A DNA stretch of 64,000 nucleotides from Paenibacillus sp. MAHUQ-63 (GTDB lineage: Bacteria; Bacillota; Bacilli; Paenibacillales; NBRC-103111), in contig NZ_JARADB010000001.1 of NCBI RefSeq assembly GCF_028765165.1, positions 744,001-808,000 on the forward strand, in the 5' to 3' direction. Positions 24,936 through 33,868 of the stretch are shown here, one piece after another. The first letter of the stretch is position 1. Each line of letters starts with the position of its first letter. A model generated the notes under the pieces. It was not told the DNA's origin and did no database searches. It saw only the letters and a program-made list of their open reading frames with translations. Position numbers and translations under genes: made by a program.

Positions 24936-27275
24936 CTACAAATCTCCAAAGTCAAATTCACCAAGCTCATCCAACTTCTCCTTCTCTTCCTCGCTTAGAG
25001 GCTGCTGTAAGACAGAGCCTGCCGCCACGGAGCCGACGCCCCATATGTCGCCCATCATTTCGGCCACTGCCGCTTTCTCCCTGGGCTCGAACGAGCCGAA
25101 GGCCCGGCGCAGGAAAACGAGCGAACGATGGAAGGCTTCCTTATCCAGCGAACCGATATAGCTATCCAGCTGCTGCCACAGCGTAACTCTTGAGAGCAGC
25201 GCATACCGGTTGCGCATGGACATGCCCTCGAACCAACCCGCTCCCAGATCGGCGGGTATTCCCGGCGAAAGCCGCCGGGAAACTTCCCTGGCAACGCGTT
25301 CCTCAGGAATTTCATTACGTTCCAGCAAAAGGGCGAAGGCGAAGCCGGACAGCTTGGCATTGCAATCATCGCGTGAAGCCAGCTCCTGCAATTTGGCCAG
25401 CCATAAGCCGTCATCGACGACGTCGTAGTGGTCACCGGCAACGGCATGCAGCGATTGAATCGCCCGAACCATGCCGTGGGCGGCATCGTCATTGCAGCTT
25501 GAAGCGCCAGCAAGCAGCAGCGCTCCGCGCAGGAACAGCTGCCGGAGCAGCGGCAGGAGCTCCTCCGTTTCAATCCGGCGGATCGAGCCGTAACGGATCA
25601 GCACCGACAGTTCATAGACGGCCGCCGCCACCTGCTCGAAGCTGCCCGCATCCACCGCTAGCCTGTGCAGTGCGGTTATTGCCCGCTCCATCTCCTTCGT
25701 TAGAGCGCAGTCGCAGGCAATGCGAACGATACGGGATGCTTCGGCGATATCTGCGCAGCATTCGAGCTGCTCCTTCAGCACGAACGCCGCCGCCAGCTCA
25801 ATCGTCTCCCCTTTCAGCGTCGACTCCACGACCTGAATTTCCGCTTCCGGCGTCCACTGCAGCACCCAGTGCTCCGCCCATGTAGCGGAATCCTGGTTCA
25901 CCCTTTGCGGCTTGGCGAAGCGAATGCCGAGCAGTGTAAGCCGCTGCAGGAGAACGGAGCGATTCAAGTCCAGGTACGCCGCTTCCTCCGATTTCACCCT
26001 GCGGTTCTCGCGCAAATCCAGCTCCAGCGTCGCTGCTACGGCCGACTTGTACTTCTCCAGCTTAAGCCGCTTCAGTTGTCTGTTCAGATCGTCCTGAATC
26101 GGCGTTTGGCTAACGCCTTCCGGCAGCCTCCCGATCGCCGTGCCGACATCCGTTCTGGCCAGCGCTTCCGCGATGGTCGACAGCTCGCCATAGCCGAGGC
26201 ATACGACCGCGGCATCACGTAAATCCTTCCAGGTCGGAAGGCTCCCTCCGTGCAGAGCGGCCAGCGCTTCCGCCATCCTCACGCCCTCGATGAGGGAAGC
26301 TGTCGATCTGTAGTTGCCATGCTTTCTCAGATAAGCGGCGACTTGGGAGAAGTACAGAGCCGGAAGTCTATGGAGATCCCCCCGCTGCAGGCATTGCCAG
26401 AAGAGCTCGAAGTAAGCCGGCGCCTGATTACCTGCCCCATAGCCGGAATGCGACGAAAGCTTGTAGTAGGAGTAAGGCATTAACGTCAATTTCGCCTTCG
26501 TCTTGGGCAGTCCCTTCCACTGTTCGTCCGTCATCGCCGGGAGGCGATGATCCATAGCCGAGGCATGATGCGCGCCGGTCACGACGACGATTCGCTGCGG
26601 GTCATGGCCGGATGCGATGGCTTCCCGGATTCGGCGCCGCATATAAGCTTCCCGAATTTCGTTATATGCCGCCTCCTGCGGGGCATGCTGCATTTCGCCC
26701 GGGGAGGTGAGCTCCCGCATCTGCAGGGAAAACCGGTAAATGCCTTGGCGGTAAGCATCTTCGTGCAAATTATGCTCGAAATGCCGTTCCCAATAGGCCT
26801 CATAATCCGGCTCTCCGGACAGCTCAGCCAGCTGCCGGTACAGATCGTTCTGTTCGTGAGCATAGGCTTGAAAGCTCTCCGAAGGCACCTGCTGCCTCAG
26901 CTCATACAAAGCCAATGCCTGCCCGGCGGGGAGATCGATGAAGGCTGCCTCCGCACCGTGCCGGCTCGCCCAGCGGAAAGCTTGATATTCCGGCGAATAT
27001 TCGGCGTACGGGTACAGCAAAGTTCTTACCGGCAGCGTATCCGTATAGGCCAAAATGGCCACCGGCGGACTGACGTCGTCCGCCGTGAGCTCGGCGATGA
27101 GCGGGCTCGCGTCGCTCGGCCCTTCCACCAGGACGGCCGTAGGCTTGACGGCATCCAGGAAAGCCAGCAGATGATGCGCGCCGCCAGGCGACAGATGCCG
27201 AATTCCGAAAACATGAAATCCCGAGCCGTCCGCTAGTTGTTCATCTCCGAGCACGCGAAGTACAGATTTCTCCAT
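24936..27275 (-). CDS. DUF5682 family protein
   Basis: 779 residues. The N-terminus carries the family signature FHVFGIRHLSPGGAHHLLAF, then KPTAVLVEGPSD and VVTGAHHASAMDHRLP, reminiscent of TraB/PrgY/EreA-like (erythromycin-esterase-related) alpha/beta domains with conserved His and Glu residues; that link is inference. The C-terminal 400 residues are helical. No signal peptide. The first 43 bp overlap the end of the MoxR gene. DUF5682 proteins are regularly encoded with MoxR and VWA genes, but no biochemical function is known to me. Confidence 0.85.
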   Translation of the reverse strand: MEKSVLRVLGDEQLADGSGFHVFGIRHLSPGGAHHLLAFLDAVKPTAVLVEGPSDASPLIAELTADDVSPPVAILAYTDTLPVRTLLYPYAEYSPEYQAFRWASRHGAEAAFIDLPAGQALALYELRQQVPSESFQAYAHEQNDLYRQLAELSGEPDYEAYWERHFEHNLHEDAYRQGIYRFSLQMRELTSPGEMQHAPQEAAYNEIREAYMRRRIREAIASGHDPQRIVVVTGAHHASAMDHRLPAMTDEQWKGLPKTKAKLTLMPYSYYKLSSHSGYGAGNQAPAYFELFWQCLQRGDLHRLPALYFSQVAAYLRKHGNYRSTASLIEGVRMAEALAALHGGSLPTWKDLRDAAVVCLGYGELSTIAEALARTDVGTAIGRLPEGVSQTPIQDDLNRQLKRLKLEKYKSAVAATLELDLRENRRVKSEEAAYLDLNRSVLLQRLTLLGIRFAKPQRVNQDSATWAEHWVLQWTPEAEIQVVESTLKGETIELAAAFVLKEQLECCADIAEASRIVRIACDCALTKEMERAITALHRLAVDAGSFEQVAAAVYELSVLIRYGSIRRIETEELLPLLRQLFLRGALLLAGASSCNDDAAHGMVRAIQSLHAVAGDHYDVVDDGLWLAKLQELASRDDCNAKLSGFAFALLLERNEIPEERVAREVSRRLSPGIPADLGAGWFEGMSMRNRYALLSRVTLWQQLDSYIGSLDKEAFHRSLVFLRRAFGSFEPREKAAVAEMMGDIWGVGSVAAGSVLQQPLSEEEKEKLDELGEFDFGDL

Positions 27276-28330
27276 GTCGATCCCCGCTTTTTCATCACAT
27301 TTTCCAAATATTCCTTCCAGACCAGACGATCCTTCTCCTCGTCTTTCACGATAGCCCCTTGCAGCCCGGCGGCAATATCCTCCTCTTCAATCCTGCCGCT
27401 GCCAAAGCTGCCCGCCAGCGCCATGCTGCCGGTCAGCAGCGAGATCGCTTCCGCCGTGGAGATGACCCCGCTCGGCCCCTTCACCTTCTCCTTGCCGTCC
27501 AGCGACATCCCGCTGCGCAGCTCGCGGAATATCGTCACCACCTTCCGCACGGCCTCTTCGTCGGGCAGCGCTGCCTTCAGCTCATAGCTGACCGCTATTT
27601 CGCCGACCCGCTTGCGCACGATCTCCACTTCCGTCTCCATATCCGCAGGCGGCGGAAGCACGATCATATTGAAGCGGCGCTTCAAGGCCGCCGACATGTC
27701 ATTCACCCCGCGATCGCGCGTGTTCGCCGTTGCAATGATGGAGAAGCCTCTGGCGGCGAACACTTCCCGGTTCAGCTCGGGAATCGCTATCGTCTTCTCC
27801 GAGAGGATGGAGATCAGCGCGTCCTGCACCTCGGAGGCGCAGCGGGATATTTCTTCGAACCGGGCGATTCCGCCGGTCTCCATCGCCCGGAAGATCGGGC
27901 TCTTGATAATCGCCTGATCGGACGGCCCCTGCGCCAGCAGCATCGCATAATTCCACGAATAGCGGATATGCTCCTCGCTTGTGCCTGCCGTACCTTGGAT
28001 AACCCGGCCCGAATCCCCGGTTATTGCAGCCGTCAAATTTTCCGAAAGCCATGACTTGGCCGTACCCGGCTCCCCGATCAGCAGGAGCGCCCGATCCGTC
28101 AGAAGCGTGGCGATCGCCATCTCGACGAGTCTTTTGTTTCCGATGTATTTCGGCGTAATGTTGACTCCCCTGACTTGGCCTCCCGTCAGAAAGGTCAGAA
28201 CGGCTTTGGGAGACAGCTGCCATCCGGCCGGTTTCGCGTCCTGGTCCAGTTTCTTCAATGCCTCCAGCTCTTCCGCGTACAGCCGCTCGGAGGGCAATCT
28301 TACAACATCCTGCTTGTGAGCCATCCCCAT
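27233..28330 (-). CDS. MoxR-type AAA+ ATPase
   Basis: 365 residues. Walker A GEPGTAKS at 86-93, a MoxR-type arm containing GTAGTSEEHIRYSWNYAMLL, Walker B-like GIARFEEISRC, sensor 1 IIATANTRDRGVND and arginine finger region SAALKRRFN. It is a ring-forming chaperone-like ATPase that in related systems activates VWA-domain partners. It overlaps the HEAT-like gene by 31 bp upstream and DUF5682 by 43 bp downstream, so the operon is tightly coupled. The acidic Walker B residues are partly replaced (FEE), which is normal in MoxR families. Confidence 0.92.
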   Translation of the reverse strand: MGMAHKQDVVRLPSERLYAEELEALKKLDQDAKPAGWQLSPKAVLTFLTGGQVRGVNITPKYIGNKRLVEMAIATLLTDRALLLIGEPGTAKSWLSENLTAAITGDSGRVIQGTAGTSEEHIRYSWNYAMLLAQGPSDQAIIKSPIFRAMETGGIARFEEISRCASEVQDALISILSEKTIAIPELNREVFAARGFSIIATANTRDRGVNDMSAALKRRFNMIVLPPPADMETEVEIVRKRVGEIAVSYELKAALPDEEAVRKVVTIFRELRSGMSLDGKEKVKGPSGVISTAEAISLLTGSMALAGSFGSGRIEEEDIAAGLQGAIVKDEEKDRLVWKEYLENVMKKRGSTWRNLYFACSEMNN

Positions 28331-30141
28331 AATCCCTGTCCCTTCTTTTCCTGATTTGAGCTGTCCGCTTGCTCCTGTTCCGCCTCCTGCGCGGAGGCGA
28401 CGGTTTCCGCAATGTCCAGCAGCTGATTTCTTATTCCTTGGTACGATAAACCTTCTGCGAACCGCTGTAAGCTAGGCGCATAAGACTTGGGCAGCAGCGA
28501 AAGCAGAGTAAGCTGAAGGCGGTCCAAATAATAAAACGGCTTGTTTCCACCCTTTTCCAGGATGTCCATGAGCAGCCTCGGCGCCTCCGGATGCTGCTGA
28601 CGGAACAGCACGAGCAAGAGATGAACCGTCTTCGCCGTGTTGAAATTAGGCCGTTCCTCGCATTTGGCGACGATAAATTTCGTCACCTTCGGATCGGGCT
28701 CCCGGGCGAACCGGCAGACCAGCTCCACTTCGTTTAACTTGATGAAGAGATGCACCCATCTCGGATCCCATCTACTCTCTTCGAAGTCTTCCTGACCATA
28801 CAGCTGTTCATGTATCGAAGGGGTCTCATCGTAGAGTACCCGAACCAGTCCCTTGGCAGCGGGAGATTTGAGGTCCTTGAGCTCGCGGGCGAAGCGGTCG
28901 TATACAGCCTCTGGAGGCAAAATGCGCAGAGCCGCCCGAAAGCTGTACGGAGTAAATTTGCGGTCGCATGCTTCATACAGCGTAACGGCCACACGGTACG
29001 CCTCCGGCATATCCAGTGCCAGCAGCAGGTCGGCGGCCTCCTCTTGTACGGCATCCGTCTCCGGTAAGAGGAAGCCCGGCGACGATAGCAACTTCTCCAG
29101 GAAGTGGACGACTTCCGGCACTCTCTTGCCACGCAGGCTGCGAATGTCAGCCATCAAATGCTGGGCTGCGTCCTTGACGTTCGTTCCCTGAACGATGCGC
29201 GCCAGCATGCTGTCGGCTTGCTCTAGAACGGCGAGCGTCAATCCCCCGGCTGCGCATAGTTGAACCGGCTCGATCGCCAATTCCTGATCTTTGGAGCCCA
29301 GCGCCTTGTACAGACGGGCGGCGGCTTCGTCCGTGCCAAGCCGTGATAGAGCGTACAGCGCCGCCTTACGGATCTCTTTCCTCTTGTCGTCCGCGTACCC
29401 CATGATCAAATCTTCATGCTGCGGATAATAGCCAAGCCTTTCAACTGCCGCCGCCCGCACTTCAATCGAGCCTTCCGCCGCAGCTTCAAGCAGGAGCTTC
29501 TCGCTTTCCCAGGCAGGCAGCCCGGCATGCAGCAGCTCTAACCGGCGGGCATCGCCTCTGCCGCCATCCCGGTTGAACTGCTGCCGCAGTGCGGGGAGCG
29601 CCGCAGCGCCGATTGAGGGCAGCACTTGACGGTGCAGGAATTCAGGAATCTCCGCGTAGCTGTCGTCTAACGCAGACACTGCTGCGGGAATCACGCGGAG
29701 ATCGTGAAACAGTCCCTCATCGTATCCGATCCGCAGCTGCTCCATTCGGCCCTGGCCTTTCTGTGTCAGTGCCTCCTTGAGCGGATGTAGCTTGCGGTAA
29801 GGGATGGAGGCAGGCAGTGGCGCAGCCGTTGCTGATGCTGATGCTGATGCTGATGCAACGGGTTCGAGCGATTCCTTCGTCTCCGTTCTCCCCTGCGTAT
29901 ACAGCACCGAGTTCAGCAGCATGCCCAGCTCCAGCAGCTTCCCGGCCGAGCCGCTCGCTTCCGTCTCCAGCACTTGGCTGACAGCTTGCGCCATTCGTTG
30001 GAACACCGGAGCGGACTCGCCCAGCGACTGCAGGCGGGGAAGCATCTTCTGCAAGCGCAAATCGCCCGCCGCCATACCGCTCCCCGCAATAAACAAGCGC
30101 CGCACCTCATGCTGCAGCTCATACAAAATGTCTATGCTCAT
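28300..30141 (-). CDS. HEAT-repeat-like protein (possible DUF5691)
   Basis: 613 residues, mostly paired helices. Clear HEAT-like units are visible in the middle (EVRAAAVERLGYYPQHEDLI, EIRKAALYALSRLGTDEAAA). No catalytic motif is seen; it is probably a scaffold. In similar clusters of other bacteria the gene between SWIM and MoxR is annotated DUF5691, and this may be the same, but I cannot confirm it. A 6-bp microsatellite (GCTGAT repeated four times, 29831-29854) encodes an Ser-Ala run, so length may vary between strains without frameshift. It starts 24 bp after the SWIM gene. Confidence 0.75.
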   Translation of the reverse strand: MSIDILYELQHEVRRLFIAGSGMAAGDLRLQKMLPRLQSLGESAPVFQRMAQAVSQVLETEASGSAGKLLELGMLLNSVLYTQGRTETKESLEPVASASASASATAAPLPASIPYRKLHPLKEALTQKGQGRMEQLRIGYDEGLFHDLRVIPAAVSALDDSYAEIPEFLHRQVLPSIGAAALPALRQQFNRDGGRGDARRLELLHAGLPAWESEKLLLEAAAEGSIEVRAAAVERLGYYPQHEDLIMGYADDKRKEIRKAALYALSRLGTDEAAARLYKALGSKDQELAIEPVQLCAAGGLTLAVLEQADSMLARIVQGTNVKDAAQHLMADIRSLRGKRVPEVVHFLEKLLSSPGFLLPETDAVQEEAADLLLALDMPEAYRVAVTLYEACDRKFTPYSFRAALRILPPEAVYDRFARELKDLKSPAAKGLVRVLYDETPSIHEQLYGQEDFEESRWDPRWVHLFIKLNEVELVCRFAREPDPKVTKFIVAKCEERPNFNTAKTVHLLLVLFRQQHPEAPRLLMDILEKGGNKPFYYLDRLQLTLLSLLPKSYAPSLQRFAEGLSYQGIRNQLLDIAETVASAQEAEQEQADSSNQEKKGQGLWGWLTSRML

Positions 30142-30165
30142 GGAATCGTCTCCTAATTCTCATCA

Positions 30166-31689
30166 TCAATACAGCAGGCGAATGATGGCAGTCGCCGTTA
30201 CAATGCTCAGAGGCTGCGCTTCCAGCCGGTTATGTTCACGGTTATGCTCGAACATAACCACAATCGCTTGGTCATGCAGGCTGGACTCCTGCAGTAAGGT
30301 CAGCAAATGCATGGTCGGCTCGCCGAGATGCGGAATGTCCGCCAGAGGCAGCTGCTTCCCCTGCTGATCCAGAAGCACGAAGCCCGAACCGCTCCTCATC
30401 ATCTCGGCGAACCGCAGCAGCATGACCGGATGCTTGTCGGACAGCGGGTTCTTGATTTGATTCTTCACCAGCTTCACGACTTCCGGGAAAGACGGACGGG
30501 CGGAGGCAATGACAGCTTTATAATCGTCTGCAACGGCTTCCCGGTAGGTCGCTTCTTCGAAGCGCACCCTCGCATTCAGCTCTCCTGGGTATTGGGCCAA
30601 ATCCTTCGCTTGGACGACTTGGAAAACGGAATCTTCCTCGCGTATGTATTTCACCGCACGAAACGGTCGGTACGTTCTCGTGAGGTGTATGTGTCCGGTT
30701 TGGAGATCGGCCCAATAGCCCTCGTCGATATATTCGCCTCTCGCCTGATCCGCGTACGAGCGGAAGAAGAGCTGAAGCAGCTCCGCCCTGCTGCGAACGC
30801 GGCCAAGCTCTCTCAGCTCCGCGAGCTGCCAGGCATGGCCGATCCATTCCTCCAGCGTGGACTCGCTGTCAACCGGCGCATCGGGATTCTCCAATCTCCC
30901 GCCTAAGTACTCCTTGCTTTTCTTGATCAGCGCATGGAGCGTTGTCAACTGCTCAATCGCGGCGGGGTATGCCGCTTCGCGATTGTCTTCGGCTCGGAAT
31001 CGCTGCGTCAATTCCCGCAGTTGGGACTGAATGCCGGGAATGTAATAATTGCCGAGCTGCTTCGCTTGATCTTCAGCGGTTTGCAGCCCCTTCTTGTCCA
31101 GGGAGCCCAGCCCTGACGTGACCAGCTGCAGAATGAGCTTCTCAGCGATGCCGATCCCTTCGAGCTGAGCGGCTATCTTCTTCGTGAGGGTCGCTTTACT
31201 CGTTTTGCGCTTGGTGGCCGTTGCGGCTGCGGCAGCCGTTGAAGATGTCGATGCAGTCGAAGCTGTCGAAGCTGTCGAAGCTATCGAGGCCGCCCGGCTC
31301 GAGGCATCCGTCCCGACAGCGGCGGCTTCCTTCCTCTTCTCCTCCCGCTTCTCGGCCTTTTCCCTTTTGTCGGCGATATCTGGGGGAATAGGGGCTGTGA
31401 CGAACGTTTTCCCTGAGGTAAATGCATACATCAGCCCGAGATTGTGCTTGCATGGAAACTGACGGCTTGGGCAAGTGCAGCGGAACACAGGACTTCCTTC
31501 CTTGAGCGCATCGACCGAACATTTATAGGGCTCCTTGCCGCTGCCTTTGCATTCCCCGAAAATGATCGTTCCGTCTTCCGAACGGCAAAGCAGCGGGAAG
31601 CTGTTTTTCTTCACCAAATCTTTGCCATTCTTGATCGCGCTGCTGTTAAGCGCCAGACTATCGACATAAGCTTCCGTTAAATGATTCAT
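30166..31689 (-). CDS. SWIM zinc finger protein
   Basis: 507 residues. The SWIM finger CxC-x6-CxH is formed by Cys71, Cys73, Cys80 and His82 (RCTCPSRQFPCKHNLGLM). Upstream Cys35, Cys47 and Cys57 may add a second site. A low-complexity Ala/Ser/Thr stretch (about 135-160) is encoded by a 9-bp repeat (GTCGAAGCT-like, about 31247-31288). The C-terminal half is helical. First gene of a six-gene minus-strand operon. SWIM domains bind DNA or proteins; the role here is likely recruitment within the MoxR-VWA system. Ribosome site GAGGGG is about 7 nt from the ATG. Confidence 0.88.
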   Translation of the reverse strand: MNHLTEAYVDSLALNSSAIKNGKDLVKKNSFPLLCRSEDGTIIFGECKGSGKEPYKCSVDALKEGSPVFRCTCPSRQFPCKHNLGLMYAFTSGKTFVTAPIPPDIADKREKAEKREEKRKEAAAVGTDASSRAASIASTASTASTASTSSTAAAAATATKRKTSKATLTKKIAAQLEGIGIAEKLILQLVTSGLGSLDKKGLQTAEDQAKQLGNYYIPGIQSQLRELTQRFRAEDNREAAYPAAIEQLTTLHALIKKSKEYLGGRLENPDAPVDSESTLEEWIGHAWQLAELRELGRVRSRAELLQLFFRSYADQARGEYIDEGYWADLQTGHIHLTRTYRPFRAVKYIREEDSVFQVVQAKDLAQYPGELNARVRFEEATYREAVADDYKAVIASARPSFPEVVKLVKNQIKNPLSDKHPVMLLRFAEMMRSGSGFVLLDQQGKQLPLADIPHLGEPTMHLLTLLQESSLHDQAIVVMFEHNREHNRLEAQPLSIVTATAIIRLLY

Positions 31690-31788
31690 CTTCTACCCCT
31701 CATGACTTGGTATAGAAACTGTTTCCACGCAGTTCCTAATTTTCCTTTTTCATGGGTATGGCTTTTCCGCCTTAATTAGAACGAAAAA

Positions 31789-31811
31789 AACCTGAGATAC
31801 GGTCTCAGGTT
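31789..31811 (-). terminator. terminator at far end of rtcB/kptA unit
   Basis: AACCTGAGA (31789-31797) pairs with TCTCAGGTT (31803-31811) around a 5-nt loop, and on the minus strand runs into seven T. It lies beyond repeat array B, so it probably belonged to the 3' end of the original kptA transcript. Confidence 0.85.
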
Positions 31812-31861
31812 GGATTTTCTAAAAGGCGTACGGCTGGCAGGTGCAAAGAGCATATTTGCTA

Positions 31862-33745
31862 GGGGAACACGTGCGGTTGTTAGGCAGTAAGGAGTAGCGA
31901 GGTCATTCCGGCGCGGCAGCTTGTTTGGTGGATGTGTGCGACATTGAAGGAACAGGCATCAATGCGAGGATGGAGTTCATGCCGTGGTGGCAGGTAGATT
32001 GGGTTGGGAAGCTTGGCGGCGCGGGAGCGGAACGGAAATACAGGCCCTTATTTCAGTATAACGAGGGCCAATAGCCGCCGAAGCGGAAATAAGATGCGTT
32101 ATTTTGCTGATTGAGCTGCGAAACAACCAAATTCAGCAAGGATAACGCATTGTATTTCCGCTTTACCTTCCAGAACCGCTAATTCAGCCGTATTAGCGAA
32201 CTGTATTTCCGCTGGCGCGAGAGTCCAAGGGGGGAACATATGCGGTTGTTAGGCAGTAAGGAGTAGCGAGGTCATTCCGGCGCGGCAGCTTGTTTGGTGG
32301 ATGTGTGCGACGTTGAAGGAACAGGCATCAAGGGTGTGAGGATGGAGTTCGTGCCGTGTTGGCAGGTAGATTGGGTTGGGAAGCTTGGCGGCGCGGGAGC
32401 GGAACGGAAATACAGGCCCTTATTTCAGCATAAAGAGGGAAAATAGCCGCTGAAGCGGAAATAAGATGCGCTATTATGCTGATTGAGCTCCGAAACAACC
32501 AAATTCAGCAAGGATAACGCATTGTATTTCCGCTTTACCTTCCAGAACCGCTAATTCAGCCGTATTAGCGAACTGTATTTCCGCTGGCGTGAGGGTCCTT
32601 TGGCCACAGAATTTCCAAGGGGGGAACACATGCGGTTATTAGTCAGTAAGGAGTAGCGAGGTCATTCCGGCGCGGCAGCTTGTTTGGTGGATGTGTGCGA
32701 CATTGAAGCAACAGGCATCAAGGGTGCGAGGATGGAGTTCGTACTTGTGTTCGCAGGTAGATTCGGGCGGGAAGCTTGGCGGCGCGGGAGCGGAACGGAA
32801 ATACAGGCCCTTATTTCAGTATAACGAGGGCCAATAGCCGCCGAAGCGGAAATAAGATGCGCTATTATGCTGATTGAGCTATGAAACAACCAAATTCAGC
32901 AAGGATAACGCATTGTATTTCCGCTTTACCTTCCAGAACCGCTAATTCAGCCGTATTAGCGAACTGTATTTCCGGCTGGCGCGAGAGTCCAAGGGGGGAA
33001 CACATGCGGTTATTAGTCAGTAAGGAGTAGCGAGGTCATTCCGGCGCGGCAGCTTGTTTGGTGGATGTGTGCGACATTGAAGCAACAGGCATCAAGGGTG
33101 CGAGGATGGAGTTCGTGCCGTGGTGGCAGGTAGATTCGGGCGGGAGCTTGGCGGTGCGGGAGCGGAACGGAAATACAGGCCCTTATTTCAGCATAAAGAG
33201 GGAAAATAGCCGCTGAAGCGGAAATAAGATGCGCTATTATGCTGATTGAGCTGCGAAACAACCAAATTCAGCAAGGATAACGCATTGTATTTCCGCTTTA
33301 CCTTCCAGAACCTCTAATTCAGCCGTATTAGCGAACTGTATTTCCGCTGGCGTGAGGGTCGTTTAGCCTCAGTATTTCCAAGGGGAGAACACGTGCGGTT
33401 GTTAGGCAATAAAGAGTAGCGAGGTCATTCCGGTGCGGCAGCTTGTTTGGTGGATGTGTGCGACGTTGAAGGAACAGGCATCAAGGGTGCGAGGATGGAG
33501 TTCGTACTTGTGTTGGCAGGTAGATTCGGGTGGGAAGCTTGGCGGTGCGGGAGCGGAACGGAAATACAGGCCCTTATTTCAGTATAACGAGGGCCAATAG
33601 CCGCCGAAGCGGAAATAAGATGCGCTATTTTGCTGATTGAGCTGCGAAACACTCAAATTCAGCAAGGATAACGCATTGTATTTCCGCTTTACCTTCCAGA
33701 ACCGCTAATTCAGCCGTAATAGCGAACTGTATTTCCGCTGGCAAG
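31862..33745. repeat. repeat array B, five alternating units of about 380 bp
   Basis: Five units, each with a linker of about 190-210 bp and a core of exactly 179 bp: 32033-32211, 32405-32583, 32796-32974, 33168-33346, 33559-33737. In each core CGGAAATA occurs twice forward (51 bp apart) and its inverse TATTTCCG twice (51 bp apart). The middle holds nested stems ATGCGTTAT/ATAACGCAT and TTGCTGA/TCAGCAA. Units alternate in type: 1, 3 and 5 share one version, 2 and 4 another, with longer tails. The distance between linkers is 369, 390, 374 and 389 bp, so the duplicated block is a dimer of about 760 bp. The right end lies inside kptA. Small indels shift every frame between units, so it is not coding. 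Confidence 0.93.
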
Positions 33746-33848
33746 AACCGTCCGCCGGATGAAGCTGCACGCCGAATGGCTCAGGCGAATGCCGCAATAT
33801 TTTACTCATCAACTTGCTTAAAGCCGTCCGCTCCTTGTTCGTTAACAC
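33705..33848 (-). pseudogene. kptA: N-terminal remnant of RNA 2'-phosphotransferase
   Basis: GTG start at 33848, seven nt after AAGGAGG, 20 bp downstream of the rtcB stop. The first 36 residues match the KptA/Tpt1 N-terminus: RTALSKLMSKILRHSPEPFG, then VQLHPADGSC, with the hallmark LSK-x-MS-x-x-LRH. The next codons read QRKYSSLLRLN and stop inside repeat array B. Intact KptA is about 180 residues, so the catalytic part is lost. KptA removes the 2'-phosphate left at RNA splice junctions, using NAD. The junction coincides with the terminal word of the repeat core. No C-terminal half was found on the far side of the array. Confidence 0.78.
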
Positions 33849-33868
33849 ACAGCCGCCTCCTTCATAAC

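Noticed and set aside
31812-31871. C-terminal half of KptA on the far side of array B
   Set aside because: All three minus-strand frames were read and none resembles the KptA C-terminus. The remainder of the gene seems lost.
32662-33652. Three similar minus-strand reading frames of 75-82 codons within array B
   Set aside because: They start inside the element cores, and single-base indels between units shift the frame (compare the copy at 33013-33261). They lack ribosome sites. They are by-products of the repeat, not genes.
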